A DNA stretch of 64,000 bases, from positions 1 to 64,000 of the forward strand of contig JADCGS010000024.1 in NCBI GenBank assembly GCA_020248865.1. Reading direction: 5' to 3'. This DNA comes from Burkholderiales bacterium (GTDB lineage Bacteria; Pseudomonadota; Gammaproteobacteria; Burkholderiales; Burkholderiaceae_F). Under the pieces are notes generated by a model. That model was not told the DNA's origin, did not search any database, and saw only the letters and a list, made by a program, of their open reading frames with translations. Positions 28,039 through 36,898 of the stretch are shown here, in pieces. Each line of letters begins with the position of its first letter. Position 1 is the first letter of the stretch. A program made the translations under genes and the position numbers.

Positions 28039-29076
28039 ATGACCCGCGATCCGCCGCGCAGCAACGAACGCACCGTCACCATGGTCGACGTGGCGCGTCA
28101 TGCAAGGGTTTCCGTAGCCACGGTGTCGCGCGTCCTGAACACGCCCGAGCGGGTTGCGGCGGACAAGTCGGCCGCCGTGCGGGAGGCGGTCCGCGAGCTC
28201 GAGTTCAGGCCCAATCTGGCCGGTCGAACCCTGCGCGCCGCCCGCACGCGCATCCTTGGCGTCGTGCTGCCGACCCTGTCGCATCCGGTGTTTGCGGAGT
28301 GCCTGCACGGCATCGAGGTCAGCGCGCGGGAACGCGGCTACTCGATCTCGATCGCCACCACCGGCTACGAGCCCGCGCAGGAGCATCAGGCAAGCGAGAT
28401 GCTGTTGCAGCGGCGGGTCGATGCCATGGTGCTCACCGTCGCCGATGCGCGGCACAGCCGGGTGCTCGACAAGCTCGACGCCGAGGCAGTGCCGTACGTG
28501 CTCGTCTACAACCAGTTGGGACGCACGCACAGCCGCCGATCCACCGTGTCGGTCGACAATCGCGCGGCGGCGCGCCAGATGGTCGAGCACCTGATCGGCC
28601 TGGGCCACCGCCGGATCCTCATGCTGGCGGGCAACGTCCGCCAGTCGGACCGCAGTCGGCAGCGTGTGCAAGGCTACGGCGACGCGATGCGCGCGGCCGG
28701 CCTGACTCCGCTGGCGCCGATCGAGCTGGCATTCATGGCGCCCGACGCAACCGCGCATCTGGGAAACGCCATCCGCAGCGATGCACCGACAGCGCTGTTC
28801 TGCTCGAGCGACCAGCTCGCGCTGCTGGCCATCCGCGATCTGGCGGCGCTCGGGGTCGCCGTGCCCGCCGACATCTCGGTCGCCGGGTTCGACGGCACCT
28901 CGCTGTCCGCGTTGATGGTGCCGCCGCTGACCACGGTGGTGCAACCGTCCATCGCGCTCGGTCGGGCCGCGGTCGAGCGGGCGATCGCCCTGCTGGACGG
29001 CACCCGGATCGCGCAGCCCACCGTCCTGTCCCACGAGTTACGTCCCGGCGCGACGGCCGCGCCGCCGCGACCGTAG
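28039..29076 (+). CDS. LacI-family transcriptional regulator
   Basis: 345 aa from the ATG at 28039. The N-terminal helix-turn-helix and hinge (TMVDVARHARVSVATVSRVLN, residues 14-34, then RPNLAGRTLR) are classic LacI/GalR. The C-terminal two-lobed ligand domain includes VSVDNRAAARQMVEHLIGLGHRRI and PADISVAGFDGTSLSALMVPPLTTV. Closest in style are GntR/IdnR-type members. It is 44 nt upstream of the transporter binding-protein gene on the same strand, so it is likely autoregulated and co-regulates the ABC operon through the palindrome at 27973-27988. An ATG at 28081 is a shorter alternative that trims only the N-terminal arm. Confidence 0.9.
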   Translation: MTRDPPRSNERTVTMVDVARHARVSVATVSRVLNTPERVAADKSAAVREAVRELEFRPNLAGRTLRAARTRILGVVLPTLSHPVFAECLHGIEVSARERGYSISIATTGYEPAQEHQASEMLLQRRVDAMVLTVADARHSRVLDKLDAEAVPYVLVYNQLGRTHSRRSTVSVDNRAAARQMVEHLIGLGHRRILMLAGNVRQSDRSRQRVQGYGDAMRAAGLTPLAPIELAFMAPDATAHLGNAIRSDAPTALFCSSDQLALLAIRDLAALGVAVPADISVAGFDGTSLSALMVPPLTTVVQPSIALGRAAVERAIALLDGTRIAQPTVLSHELRPGATAAPPRP

Positions 29077-29120
29077 TACCCCGGCCGACCATCGCTCCAA
29101 TTTGCGCACGAGAGGAACCC

Positions 29121-30146
29121 ATGCACGCTCAACGCCGCCACTTCATGCAAACCGCCGCCGCCCTGGGCGCGGCCACCGCGCTGCCCGCGCTTGCCCAGGC
29201 GCAGTCGGCGCAGCGGGCCATCTGCTACAACTGCCCGCCCGAGTGGGCCGACTGGGGCGGGATGCTGCGTCTGATCAATCAGAAGCTCGGCATCGCGGTC
29301 CCGCCCGACAACAAGAACTCGGGCCAGTCGCTCGCCGCGCTGATCGCCGAGCGAGCCAATCCGGTGGCCGACGTCGTCTACCTCGGCGGCCAGGTGGGAC
29401 CGGCGGCGCGCGAAGCGGGGGTCATCACGGCCTACCGGCCGCAGCGCTTCGACCAGATCCCGGCGGGCCTGAAGGACCCCGAGGGCTTCTGGTTCACGAT
29501 TCACTCCGGCACGCTGGGCTTTTTCGTCAACACCGCTGCGCTGCGCGGCAAACCGGTGCCGCGCGGCTGGAAGGACCTGCTGAAGCCCGACTATCGCGGC
29601 CTGGTGGGTTACCTGAACCCGGCCAGCGCCGCCGTGGGTCAGGTCGGCGTGATCACGGCCAACCTGGCGCTGGGCGGCAGCTACGAGAACCTGGACGCCG
29701 GCATCGGCTTCTTCAAGCAGTTGCAGGCCAATCAGCCGATCGTGCCGACACAGACCGCCTACGCGCGCGTGCTCTCCGGCGAGATCCCGATCCTGCTGGA
29801 CTACGACTTCAACGCCTACCGGGGCAAGTTCACCGACAAGGCGCCCGTAGAGTTCGTGATCCCGCAGGAGGGCACCCAGCAACTGCCCTACGTGATGGCG
29901 CTGGTGGCCCGCGGGCCCAACCCCGAGCAGGGCCGCCGCATGCTCGACTTCGTGCTCAGCGACGAGGGCCAGCGGCACTGGGCCAATGCATACCTGCGCC
30001 CGGTGTTTCCGGCGGCGATGAGCGCCGAGGTGAAGTCCCGCTTCCTGCCGGATGCCGAGTACGCTCGGGCGCGGCCGCTCGACGTGTTCAAGCTGGCCGC
30101 CGCGGCCAAGGTCATCGGCGAGCGCTACGCAAAGGAAGTGAGTTGA
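29121..30146 (+). CDS. ABC transporter substrate-binding protein
   Basis: 341 aa. The N-terminus QRRHFMQTAAALGAATALPALAQA is a twin-arginine-type (Tat) signal with AQA cleavage. The mature part is a two-lobe binding protein of the AfuA/PotD/2-aminoethylphosphonate cluster; GTLGFFVNTAALRGKPVPRGWKDLLKP and GLVGYLNPASAAVGQ are typical of that group, whose ligands include Fe3+, polyamines, thiamine and phosphate esters. A GAGGAA ribosome site precedes the ATG. First of five tightly linked genes. The ligand is inferred from the phosphodiesterase at the operon end to be a phosphodiester or phosphate ester; Fe3+ is less likely in that context. Confidence 0.85.
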   Translation: MHAQRRHFMQTAAALGAATALPALAQAQSAQRAICYNCPPEWADWGGMLRLINQKLGIAVPPDNKNSGQSLAALIAERANPVADVVYLGGQVGPAAREAGVITAYRPQRFDQIPAGLKDPEGFWFTIHSGTLGFFVNTAALRGKPVPRGWKDLLKPDYRGLVGYLNPASAAVGQVGVITANLALGGSYENLDAGIGFFKQLQANQPIVPTQTAYARVLSGEIPILLDYDFNAYRGKFTDKAPVEFVIPQEGTQQLPYVMALVARGPNPEQGRRMLDFVLSDEGQRHWANAYLRPVFPAAMSAEVKSRFLPDAEYARARPLDVFKLAAAAKVIGERYAKEVS

Positions 30147-30186
30147 GGGTCGCCGCGCGCCGCGCGCGCGGACGCAGGGAGGCGAG

Positions 30187-31005
30187 TTGACCACGGATCG
30201 CACGGCACTGACCGTACTGCTGCTGCCGGCGGCCGTGGTCTTCGTCGCCTTTTTCCTGCTGCCGCTGGCCAACCTGGCGCTGCTCGGCGGCAGCGGCAAG
30301 CTCGGGTGGGCCGCCTACCTGGCGGTACTCACCGAGGAGCGCTACCTGCGCAGCCTGATTGCCACGGTACTGCTGGCCGGCGCGACCACCGTTGCCACCC
30401 TGATCGTCTCCGGAGTGGCCGGGGTGTTCCTGAGCCGCAACCGGTTTCGAGGCCGGGCCCTGTTGACCGCGATGCTGACCTTGCCGCTGGCCTTCCCAGG
30501 CGTGGTCATCGGATTCATGGTGATCATGCTTGGCGGGCGGCAGGGACTGGTTCCCGAGGTCACCGATCGCCTGTTCGGTGAGCGGCTGGTGTTTGCCTAC
30601 TCCATGGTCGGCCTGTTCATCGGCTACCTGTACTTCTCGATCCCGCGCACCATTCTCACGGTGATGGCCGCGGCCGAGAAGCTCGACCCGCGCCTGGAAG
30701 AGGCAGCCCGCTCGCTGGGCGCCAGCCCGGTGCGCGTGGTGCGCGACATTCTGTTGCCCGGTCTGCAGCCGGCCCTGCTGGCCGCCGGCGCCATCTGTTT
30801 CGCCACCGCCATGGGCGCCTTCGGCACCGCCTTCACGCTGGCGACCAAGATCAACGTGCTGCCGATGGTCATCTACACCGAGTTCACGCTGCAGGCCAAC
30901 GTGGCCATGGCGGCCGCGCTGTCCTTCGTGCTCGGCGCCATCACCTGGGCGGTACTGGCGGTGGCGCGCACCGTTTCGGGTTCCACCGTGGCGGCGGCCG
31001 GCTGA
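30187..31005 (+). CDS. ABC transporter permease 1
   Basis: 272 aa, six hydrophobic segments. The cytoplasmic coupling (EAA) loop reads EEAARSLGASPVRVVRDILLP. It starts with TTG at 30187, supported by GGGAGG about 4 nt upstream. Its stop overlaps the next ATG (ATGA at 31002-31008 region), so the two permeases are translationally coupled. Family: binding-protein-dependent transport inner membrane components of the PotB/AfuB/PhnU kind. Confidence 0.88.
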   Translation: MTTDRTALTVLLLPAAVVFVAFFLLPLANLALLGGSGKLGWAAYLAVLTEERYLRSLIATVLLAGATTVATLIVSGVAGVFLSRNRFRGRALLTAMLTLPLAFPGVVIGFMVIMLGGRQGLVPEVTDRLFGERLVFAYSMVGLFIGYLYFSIPRTILTVMAAAEKLDPRLEEAARSLGASPVRVVRDILLPGLQPALLAAGAICFATAMGAFGTAFTLATKINVLPMVIYTEFTLQANVAMAAALSFVLGAITWAVLAVARTVSGSTVAAAG

Positions 31006-31811
31006 TGCAGTCGCGCTCGCCCTACTTCTGGCCGCTGCTGGCGTTCACGCTCAGCGTCTGCGCGTTCCTGATCGTGCCGGTGGTCATGTCGATGCTGGCC
31101 GGGGTGACGCGCAACTACTTCATCGGCGTGCAAAGCGGCCTGACCCTGGAGTGGGTGATCAAGGTGTGGACCGATTACCGGCACACGGTGTTCCGCTCGA
31201 TTCAGATTGCGCTGGCCTGCCTGGCCTGCACGCTGCTGCTCGGCGTTCCGGCGGCCTACGTGCTGGCACGCAAGAGCAACGCCTTCACCCGCGCGATCGA
31301 GGAGCTGCTCGTGATGCCCGTCGCCGTGCCCGGATTGGCGACCGCGCTGGCGCTGATCGTCACCTACGGCGGCTGGGGCGAGTTCCGGCGCAGCTGGGTG
31401 TTCATCCTCGTCGGTCACGTCCTGTTCACGCTGCCCTTCATGGTCCGCAGCGTGCTCGCGGTGCTGGCGTCGATCGACCTGCGCACCCTGGAGGAAGGCG
31501 CACGCAGCCTCGGCGCCAGTTTCACGCAGCGCTTCTTCGGCATCGTGCTGCCCAATGCGCGGGCCGGCATTCTCGCCGGCGCCCTGATGGTGGTCACGCT
31601 GTCCCTGGGCGAGTTCAACATGACGCTGCTGCTGCACACGCCGCTGACGCCCACGCTGCCGGTCGGGCTGGCCGACGCCTATGCCTCGCTGCGGCTGGAA
31701 GTCGGCTCGGCCTACACCCTGATCTTCTTCGTCATCATCATTCCGTTGCTGATCGCCATGCAGTGGGCCTCGCAGCCGATCGCACGCACTTCAGCCAAAC
31801 CGACACGATGA
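31005..31811 (+). CDS. ABC transporter permease 2
   Basis: 268 aa, six hydrophobic segments, with the coupling loop EEGARSLGASFTQRFFGIVLP. It pairs with permease 1 to form the membrane channel (PotC/PhnV-like second subunit). It overlaps the upstream stop and the downstream ATG (ATGA at 31808-31811), consistent with stoichiometric coupled translation. Confidence 0.88.
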   Translation: MQSRSPYFWPLLAFTLSVCAFLIVPVVMSMLAGVTRNYFIGVQSGLTLEWVIKVWTDYRHTVFRSIQIALACLACTLLLGVPAAYVLARKSNAFTRAIEELLVMPVAVPGLATALALIVTYGGWGEFRRSWVFILVGHVLFTLPFMVRSVLAVLASIDLRTLEEGARSLGASFTQRFFGIVLPNARAGILAGALMVVTLSLGEFNMTLLLHTPLTPTLPVGLADAYASLRLEVGSAYTLIFFVIIIPLLIAMQWASQPIARTSAKPTR

Positions 31812-32836
31812 CCGGCATCCCGATCCAGTTGCAGCAGTGCGGCAAGACGTTTCCCGACGGCACGCGGGCCCTGCATCCCGTCGACCTGGAAATCGCCGCC
31901 GGCGAGACCATCGTCCTGCTCGGCCCGTCAGGCTGCGGCAAGACGACGATGCTGCGCATCATCGCGGGACTCGAAGCGCCCGACCCCGGCGGCCGCGTCC
32001 GCTTTGGCGCCGACGAGGTCACGGCAGTGCCGATCGAGAAGCGCAACGTGGGCATGGTGTTCCAGAGCTACGCGCTGTTTCCCAATCTCACCGTGGCCGG
32101 CAATATCGAGTACGGCCTGAAGATCCGCCGGCTGCCGGTTGCCGAGCGCAGCGCCCGCCTGCAGGAGATGCTTGCCATGATGCGCATCGAGCCGCTGGCA
32201 AACCGCCGCATCGACCAGCTTTCCGGCGGCCAGCGGCAGCGGGTTGCGCTGGCCCGTGCGATTGCCCCGCGACCGCGGGTGCTGCTGCTCGACGAGCCCC
32301 TCACCGCGCTCGATGCCAAGCTGCGCGAAGACCTGCGGCTGGAGATCGACCGCCTGCTGCGCTCGCTGAACATTACCGCCGTGTATGTCACCCACGACCA
32401 GGCCGAGGCGATGTCGCTGGGCGACCGCATCGCGGTCATGGACCATGGACGCATCGCACAGATCGGCACGCCGCAGGACATCTACTTCCGTCCGGCGAGC
32501 GCCTACGTGGCCGACTTCGTCGGCACCATGAACCGCGTGACCGGGTCGCCGGCAGACGGGCGCCTGATGTTCGCCGCCGGCCATGTTCCGACCACCAGCA
32601 ACGCAAGCGAAATCATGTTTCGCCCCGAGGATCTTCGGCTGGTGGACCGCGACCAGGCGCAGTTCAGCGGCCGCGTGATCAGCAGCTTCTTCCTGGGCGA
32701 TCACACCCGCATCGTGATCGACGCGGGCCTGACCGATCCCATCGTGGCCCGCGTCCAGCAGCGGGTCGCTCTGCGCAACGGCGACCCGGTGCACTGCCGG
32801 GTCGACCCGGACGCAATCCTGAACCTCCCCGCCTGA
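31808..32836 (+). CDS. ABC transporter ATP-binding subunit
   Basis: 342 aa. Walker A GPSGCGKTT (39-47), Q-loop in GMVFQSYALFPN, signature LSGGQRQR, Walker B LLLDEPLTALD and switch His in VTHDQAEAMSLGD. A C-terminal TOBE-like domain (from about residue 235, VGTMNRVTG onward) marks it as a PotA/UgpC/FbpC-type importer ATPase. It powers the importer formed by the two preceding permeases. One nucleotide separates its stop from the phosphodiesterase ATG. Confidence 0.92.
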   Translation: MTGIPIQLQQCGKTFPDGTRALHPVDLEIAAGETIVLLGPSGCGKTTMLRIIAGLEAPDPGGRVRFGADEVTAVPIEKRNVGMVFQSYALFPNLTVAGNIEYGLKIRRLPVAERSARLQEMLAMMRIEPLANRRIDQLSGGQRQRVALARAIAPRPRVLLLDEPLTALDAKLREDLRLEIDRLLRSLNITAVYVTHDQAEAMSLGDRIAVMDHGRIAQIGTPQDIYFRPASAYVADFVGTMNRVTGSPADGRLMFAAGHVPTTSNASEIMFRPEDLRLVDRDQAQFSGRVISSFFLGDHTRIVIDAGLTDPIVARVQQRVALRNGDPVHCRVDPDAILNLPA

Positions 32837-32837
32837 C

Positions 32838-33653
32838 ATGATCCTCTGCCAGATCAGCGACCTGCACATCAAGCCCGGGCGACGGCTCGCCTACGGCATT
32901 GTCGACACCGCCGCGATGCTCGAGCAGTGCGTGCGCGCGATCCTCGACCTGGCGCAGCCGCCCGACGCCGTCATCGCCACCGGCGACCTCGTGGACCTGG
33001 GCCGGCCCGAGGAATACGGGCTGCTGCGGGAGCTGCTGGCCCCCGTGCCAATGCCGCTGTACCTGCTGCCCGGCAATCACGACGAGCGGTCGTCGCTGCG
33101 CGCCAGCTTCCCCGAGCATGGTTACCTGCGGCAATGGCAGCCGTTCGTGCAGTACGCGATCGAGGATCACCCGGTGCGCCTGGTCGCGCTCGACACCGTG
33201 GTGCCCGGCCGCGGCGATGGCGCGCTGTGCCGCGAGCGTCTCGACTGGCTGGACCGGTGTCTGTCGGAGCAGCCGCGGCGGCCGACGATCGTCGCCCTGC
33301 ACCATCCGCCGTTTGCCACCGGCATTGGCCACATGGACCGCATCGGCCTCGCGGGGGCCGACGGGCTGCGCGACGTCATCGAGCGGCACCCGCAGGTCGA
33401 GCGCCTCATCGCCGGGCACCTGCATCGACCCATCACGGTGCGCTTCGGGGGCACGGTCGCCAGCACCTGTCCCAGCCCCGCGCACCAGGTGGCGCTCGAC
33501 CTGGCCCACGATGCCGCCGACGACTTCGTGTTGGAGCCTCCGGCCTACCAGCTTCATCTGTGGACCGGCGGCAGCCTCGTCACGCACACGGCCTACGTGG
33601 GCGAGTTTGCCGGGCCGTTCCCGTTCCGCGAGAACGGGCGCCTGATCGACTAG
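32838..33653 (+). CDS. Class III cyclic-nucleotide/glycerophospho-diesterase (GpdQ/CpdA-like)
   Basis: 271 aa calcineurin-like metallophosphoesterase. The five metal-binding blocks are in order: DLH (Asp8, His10), ATGDLVD, PGNHDE, ALHHPP and AGHLHR. This pattern is that of class III phosphodiesterases such as GpdQ (broad glycerophosphodiesterase) and CpdA (cAMP phosphodiesterase). Being the last gene of an importer operon (1-nt gap to the ATPase gene) favours intracellular hydrolysis of the imported phosphodiester over cAMP control. No signal peptide, so cytoplasmic. Confidence 0.82.
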   Translation: MILCQISDLHIKPGRRLAYGIVDTAAMLEQCVRAILDLAQPPDAVIATGDLVDLGRPEEYGLLRELLAPVPMPLYLLPGNHDERSSLRASFPEHGYLRQWQPFVQYAIEDHPVRLVALDTVVPGRGDGALCRERLDWLDRCLSEQPRRPTIVALHHPPFATGIGHMDRIGLAGADGLRDVIERHPQVERLIAGHLHRPITVRFGGTVASTCPSPAHQVALDLAHDAADDFVLEPPAYQLHLWTGGSLVTHTAYVGEFAGPFPFRENGRLID

Positions 33654-33807
33654 CCGCGGCGGCCCGAGGCCGCATGCGCAGTGCCGGATGGGTCGAGTTC
33701 GGGCGGACGGCTTACCGGTCGCCCATGCCTGCGGCTCTCCTGACTGACGTGGCGCGAACAGTCCGCGAGTCGGCGAGTCGGCGCGTCGGCGCCTGGGTTG
33801 GGCCAGG

Positions 33808-33841
33808 AAATAAAAAGGGCCCGGGCAATTTGCCCAGGCCC
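33808..33841 (-). terminator. Rho-independent terminator of the gltX-tRNA-Ala-tRNA-Glu unit
   Basis: On the minus strand: GGGCCTGGGCAA-loop-TTGCCCGGGCCC (one mismatch in a 12-bp stem) followed by TTTTTATTT. It starts about 10 nt after the tRNA-Glu 3' end and is a textbook intrinsic terminator. Confidence 0.9.
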
Positions 33842-33850
33842 TCCATGTGC

Positions 33851-33926
33851 TGGCGTCCCCTAGGGGATTCGAACCCCTGTTACAACCGTGAAAGGGTCGT
33901 GTCCTAGGCCTCTAGACGAAGGGGAC
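33851..33926 (-). tRNA. tRNA-Glu (TTC)
   Basis: 76 nt read leftward. Begins GTCCCCTTCGTCTAGAGG, anticodon loop CTTTCAC with TTC, T-loop GGTTCGAATCC, acceptor closed by GGGGAC, and CCA encoded (TGG at 33851-33853 on the plus strand). It lies 63 nt downstream of tRNA-Ala and just before the terminator. Confidence 0.97.
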
Positions 33927-33989
33927 TGAACCGGTTGGTGTTGCCGTGCTGCCGGGTACTGCGCGCCGCAACTGCGGCGGTGTTCGAGG

Positions 33990-34065
<76 letters not shown>

Positions 34066-34116
34066 ATCCGCGAGATGCGAATTATAGCCACAGCGGGCAG
34101 CCCGTCCAAGTCAGAG

Positions 34117-35523
34117 TCAGGGCAGGCGCGGCAGCACGGCAGCCAGGCGCGACTGCACCGCCGTGCGGCCGAACAGATGCAGCACCGCATCGAGCGACGG
34201 CGTCTGCGCCCGGCCGGTGACGGCCACGCGGATCGGCACCGCCACCTGCGGCATCTTCACGCTGAGTTCGCCGACGATCTCCTTCAGCAGCGCATTGAGC
34301 GCCGCCTTGTCCCAGGCGACCGTGTCCACGCGCCCGGCAAACGCGCGTACCGCGGCCGCACCGGCGCCGCGCAGGTGCTCGGCCAACAGCGCCTCGCTGA
34401 CCCCGTGCGGGCCGTAGAACAGCATCGCCTCGTCGGCCAGTTCGTTGAGCGTGCGGGCGCGCTGCTTGAGCAGCGCCACCACATCGACCAGCGCCGGTCC
34501 GGCGAGCACTGCGCCCAGCCGCTCCAGCCGCGGCGCCACCAGCTCGGCCAGCCGCGCATCGGCGGCCTCCTTCATGTACTCGCCGTTGAGCCAGAGCAGC
34601 TTGTCGAGGTTGTACTGGGCCGGCGCGCGGTTCACGTGCGCCAGATCGAACCACTGCGCCAGTTGCGCGCGGCCGAACTTCTCGTCGTCGCCGTGGCTCC
34701 AGCCCAGGCGTGCCAGGTAGTTGAACACCGCCTCGGGCAGGAATCCGTCGTCCCGGTACTGCAGCACGCTGACGGTGCCGTGGCGCTTGGACAGCTTCTG
34801 CCCGTCGGGGCCGAGGATCATCGGCAGATGGCCGAACTGCGGCAGCGGCACGCCGGGGCCGAGGATGGCGCGGTAGATGTTGATCTGGCGCGGTGTGTTG
34901 TTGACGTGGTCGTCGCCGCGCAGCACATGCGTGATGCGCATGTCGATGTCGTCCACCACCACGGCGAAGTTGTAGGTGGGCATGCCGTCGCCGCGCGCAA
35001 TCACCAGATCGTCGAGCTCGGCGTTGCCGACCACGATCGGACCCTTGACCAGGTCGTTCCAGGCAACGTCGCCGTGGTCCGGGTTGCGAAAGCGCACCAC
35101 CGGCGCCACGCCCGCCGGCGGCGTGCGGCCGGCCGCGTTCTCGGGGCGCCAGCGGCCGTCATAGCGCGGCTTCTCGCCGCGCGCCATCTGCTGTTCGCGC
35201 AGCGCCTCCAGCTCGTCCTTGCTGGCGTAGCAGCGGTAGGCCTTGCCCTCGGCCAGCAGGCGGTCGATCACCTCGCGGTAGCGCGCCAGCCGGTCGGTCT
35301 GCCGCACCGGGCCCTCGTCGTACTCGAGGTCGAGCCAGCGCATCGACTCGAGAATGACCGCCACCGCCGCCTCGGTGGAGCGCTCCAGGTCGGTGTCTTC
35401 GATGCGCAGGATGAACTGGCCGCCGTGGCGGCGCGCATAGGCCCAGCAGAACAGCGCCGTGCGCGCCGTGCCCAGGTGCAGCATGCCGGTAGGGCTGGGG
35501 GCGATGCGGGTGCGGACGGTCAT
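34117..35523 (-). CDS. gltX: Glutamyl-tRNA synthetase
   Basis: 468 aa, normal for a bacterial class I GluRS. The HIGH-type motif is PTGMLHLGTAR near residue 11 and the KMSKS-type motif is KLSKR near 240; the Rossmann fold, connective region and all-helical anticodon-binding domain are complete. It charges tRNA-Glu, a copy of which is encoded just downstream in the same transcript. Upstream, the integrative element (35588-44011) has been inserted between gltX and tRNA-Val. Confidence 0.96.
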   Translation of the reverse strand: MTVRTRIAPSPTGMLHLGTARTALFCWAYARRHGGQFILRIEDTDLERSTEAAVAVILESMRWLDLEYDEGPVRQTDRLARYREVIDRLLAEGKAYRCYASKDELEALREQQMARGEKPRYDGRWRPENAAGRTPPAGVAPVVRFRNPDHGDVAWNDLVKGPIVVGNAELDDLVIARGDGMPTYNFAVVVDDIDMRITHVLRGDDHVNNTPRQINIYRAILGPGVPLPQFGHLPMILGPDGQKLSKRHGTVSVLQYRDDGFLPEAVFNYLARLGWSHGDDEKFGRAQLAQWFDLAHVNRAPAQYNLDKLLWLNGEYMKEAADARLAELVAPRLERLGAVLAGPALVDVVALLKQRARTLNELADEAMLFYGPHGVSEALLAEHLRGAGAAAVRAFAGRVDTVAWDKAALNALLKEIVGELSVKMPQVAVPIRVAVTGRAQTPSLDAVLHLFGRTAVQSRLAAVLPRLP

Positions 35524-35587
35524 CAGGTTGTGTGCAGCGCCGATGAAAAAGCCCGCGCATCAGAACAATGGGCGGGCTCGAAAACAC

Positions 35588-35635
35588 TGGTGGGTGGTAC
35601 AGGGTTCGAACCTGTGACCCCTGCCGTGTGAAGGC
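35588..35635. repeat. attL: 48-bp copy of the tRNA-Val 3' end
   Basis: Identical over 48 bp to 43964-44011 and includes the CCA end, T-arm and anticodon region of tRNA-Val. The 5' half of the tRNA is missing here, so this is the displaced, non-functional copy. Confidence 0.95.
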
Positions 35636-35730
35636 GGAAGAGCGGATTTCTGCGGATGCGGGCGGATGCTGTTTTCACTCTGAGAGGCTTCGTTACGGTT
35701 CGCCAAAATCCGCCCGGTTCCGCTATCGCT

Positions 35731-35760
35731 TTGCCGTATCATTGCCGTATGGCATACGGG
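35731..35760. repeat. Left arm-type repeat (TTGCCGTA motif)
   Basis: Two TTGCCGTAT units followed by GGCATACGGG, with the palindrome CCGTATGGCATACGG. A similar 30-bp block with the same spacing occurs at the right end (43911-43940). It lies 7 bp upstream of the integrase ATG. Likely integrase arm-binding or operator sites; this is inferred from position and repetition. Confidence 0.5.
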
Positions 35761-35767
35761 ATGGTCA

Positions 35768-36898
35768 ATGGATAGCAAGACAAAGCGGGCCAAACTCACG
35801 CCGCGGCGTGAGCCCTACTGGACTCGGCTGCGGGCCGGCGGGCACGTAGGCTACCGGAAGATGGCCGAGGGCGACGGCACCTGGATCGCCAAGCACCGCG
35901 GCGCCGACGGCATGCGCCAGTACAAGTCGCTGGGGGGCATCGCTGCGGATGGCAAGCGCGACCCGTTCGATATCGCCAGCAAGCTCGCGCTCGCCTGGTT
36001 AGAGCAGCTGGACGCGGGCATCGCAGCCGCGGGCACCGTGGCCGATGCCTGCCGCGCGTATGTCGCGGCGCTCAAGATCGACCGACCCAAGGCGTCGACC
36101 GATGCCGAGGGCCGCTTCAAGCGCCTGCTCTACAGCGCAGCGCTGGGCCGCGTGCCGCTCGAGCGGCTGCAAGCCCGCGACGTGCGCGCCTGGCTAGATG
36201 CGCAGGTGCCGGGCGATGATGAAGATGATCCCGACGCACAGCGCCGCGCGAAAGACAGCGCGAACCGGAACCTGACGGCGCTCAAGGCGGCGCTGAATCT
36301 CGCCTATCGGGACAAGCTGATCGCCAGCGACCATGCCTGGCGCACCGTCAAGCCCTACAGCGGCGTCGCAGGACGTCGGACGATGGTTCTGGCACCAGCG
36401 CAGCGAAAGGCGCTCCTGGCGGCTGCTGACAAGCCCCTGCGGCACTTTCTGCAGGCGGCCATGCTGACCGGCGCGCGGCCGGGCGAGCTGGCCGCGGCGA
36501 CCGTTGCCGACTTCGACCCGCGGGCCGGCACGCTGCGCCTGGTCGGCAAGACGGGAGCACGCACGGTGCCGGTGTCGACGCAGATGGCGAAGCTGGCCAA
36601 GGCATGCTGCAAGGACCGCATCGGCAAGGCGCCGCTGTTCGACCGCGGCGACGGGAAGGCCTGGGAACGCTTCTACTGGCGCGACAAGGTACAGAACGCG
36701 GCCAAGGCGGCGCATCTGCCGGGCGCGAGCATGTACGCGCTGCGGCATACCGCCATCACCGAGATGGTGCTTGGCGGGCTCGACCTGCTGATGGTGGCGC
36801 GTCTCACCGGCACGTCGGTCGCGATGATCGACAAGCACTACGGCCACCTGGCACAGAAGGCCGCCGCAGCGGCGCTTAACCGCGTAAGGCTCGCGTGA
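35768..36898 (+). CDS. int: Tyrosine recombinase integrase
   Basis: 376 aa. An N-terminal arm-binding region, a SAM-like core-binding domain (about 88-190) and a catalytic domain with Arg237 (TGARPGE), Lys261, Arg326 in YALRHT and the nucleophile Tyr358 in DKHYGHL. Two usual His positions are replaced: Tyr for His in the YALRH box and Thr in LTGTS, variants that occur in many phage integrases, so it may well be active. Sited 133 bp inside attL, it should catalyse insertion into and excision from tRNA-Val. Its stop overlaps the next gene's start (ATGATGA). Confidence 0.95.
   Translation: MDSKTKRAKLTPRREPYWTRLRAGGHVGYRKMAEGDGTWIAKHRGADGMRQYKSLGGIAADGKRDPFDIASKLALAWLEQLDAGIAAAGTVADACRAYVAALKIDRPKASTDAEGRFKRLLYSAALGRVPLERLQARDVRAWLDAQVPGDDEDDPDAQRRAKDSANRNLTALKAALNLAYRDKLIASDHAWRTVKPYSGVAGRRTMVLAPAQRKALLAAADKPLRHFLQAAMLTGARPGELAAATVADFDPRAGTLRLVGKTGARTVPVSTQMAKLAKACCKDRIGKAPLFDRGDGKAWERFYWRDKVQNAAKAAHLPGASMYALRHTAITEMVLGGLDLLMVARLTGTSVAMIDKHYGHLAQKAAAAALNRVRLA

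Noticed and set aside
29121-30146. Iron(III)-binding protein AfuA
   Set aside because: The fold fits, but the operon ends with a phosphodiesterase and has no iron genes or Fur-like site, so the ligand was left open.
33808-33841. Terminator for the rightward ABC/phosphodiesterase operon
   Set aside because: The T tract is present only on the minus strand, right after tRNA-Glu. Nothing comparable follows on the plus strand.
35588-35635. Second tRNA-Val gene
   Set aside because: Only the 3' 48 bp are present; there is no D-arm or 5' acceptor strand. It is attL.
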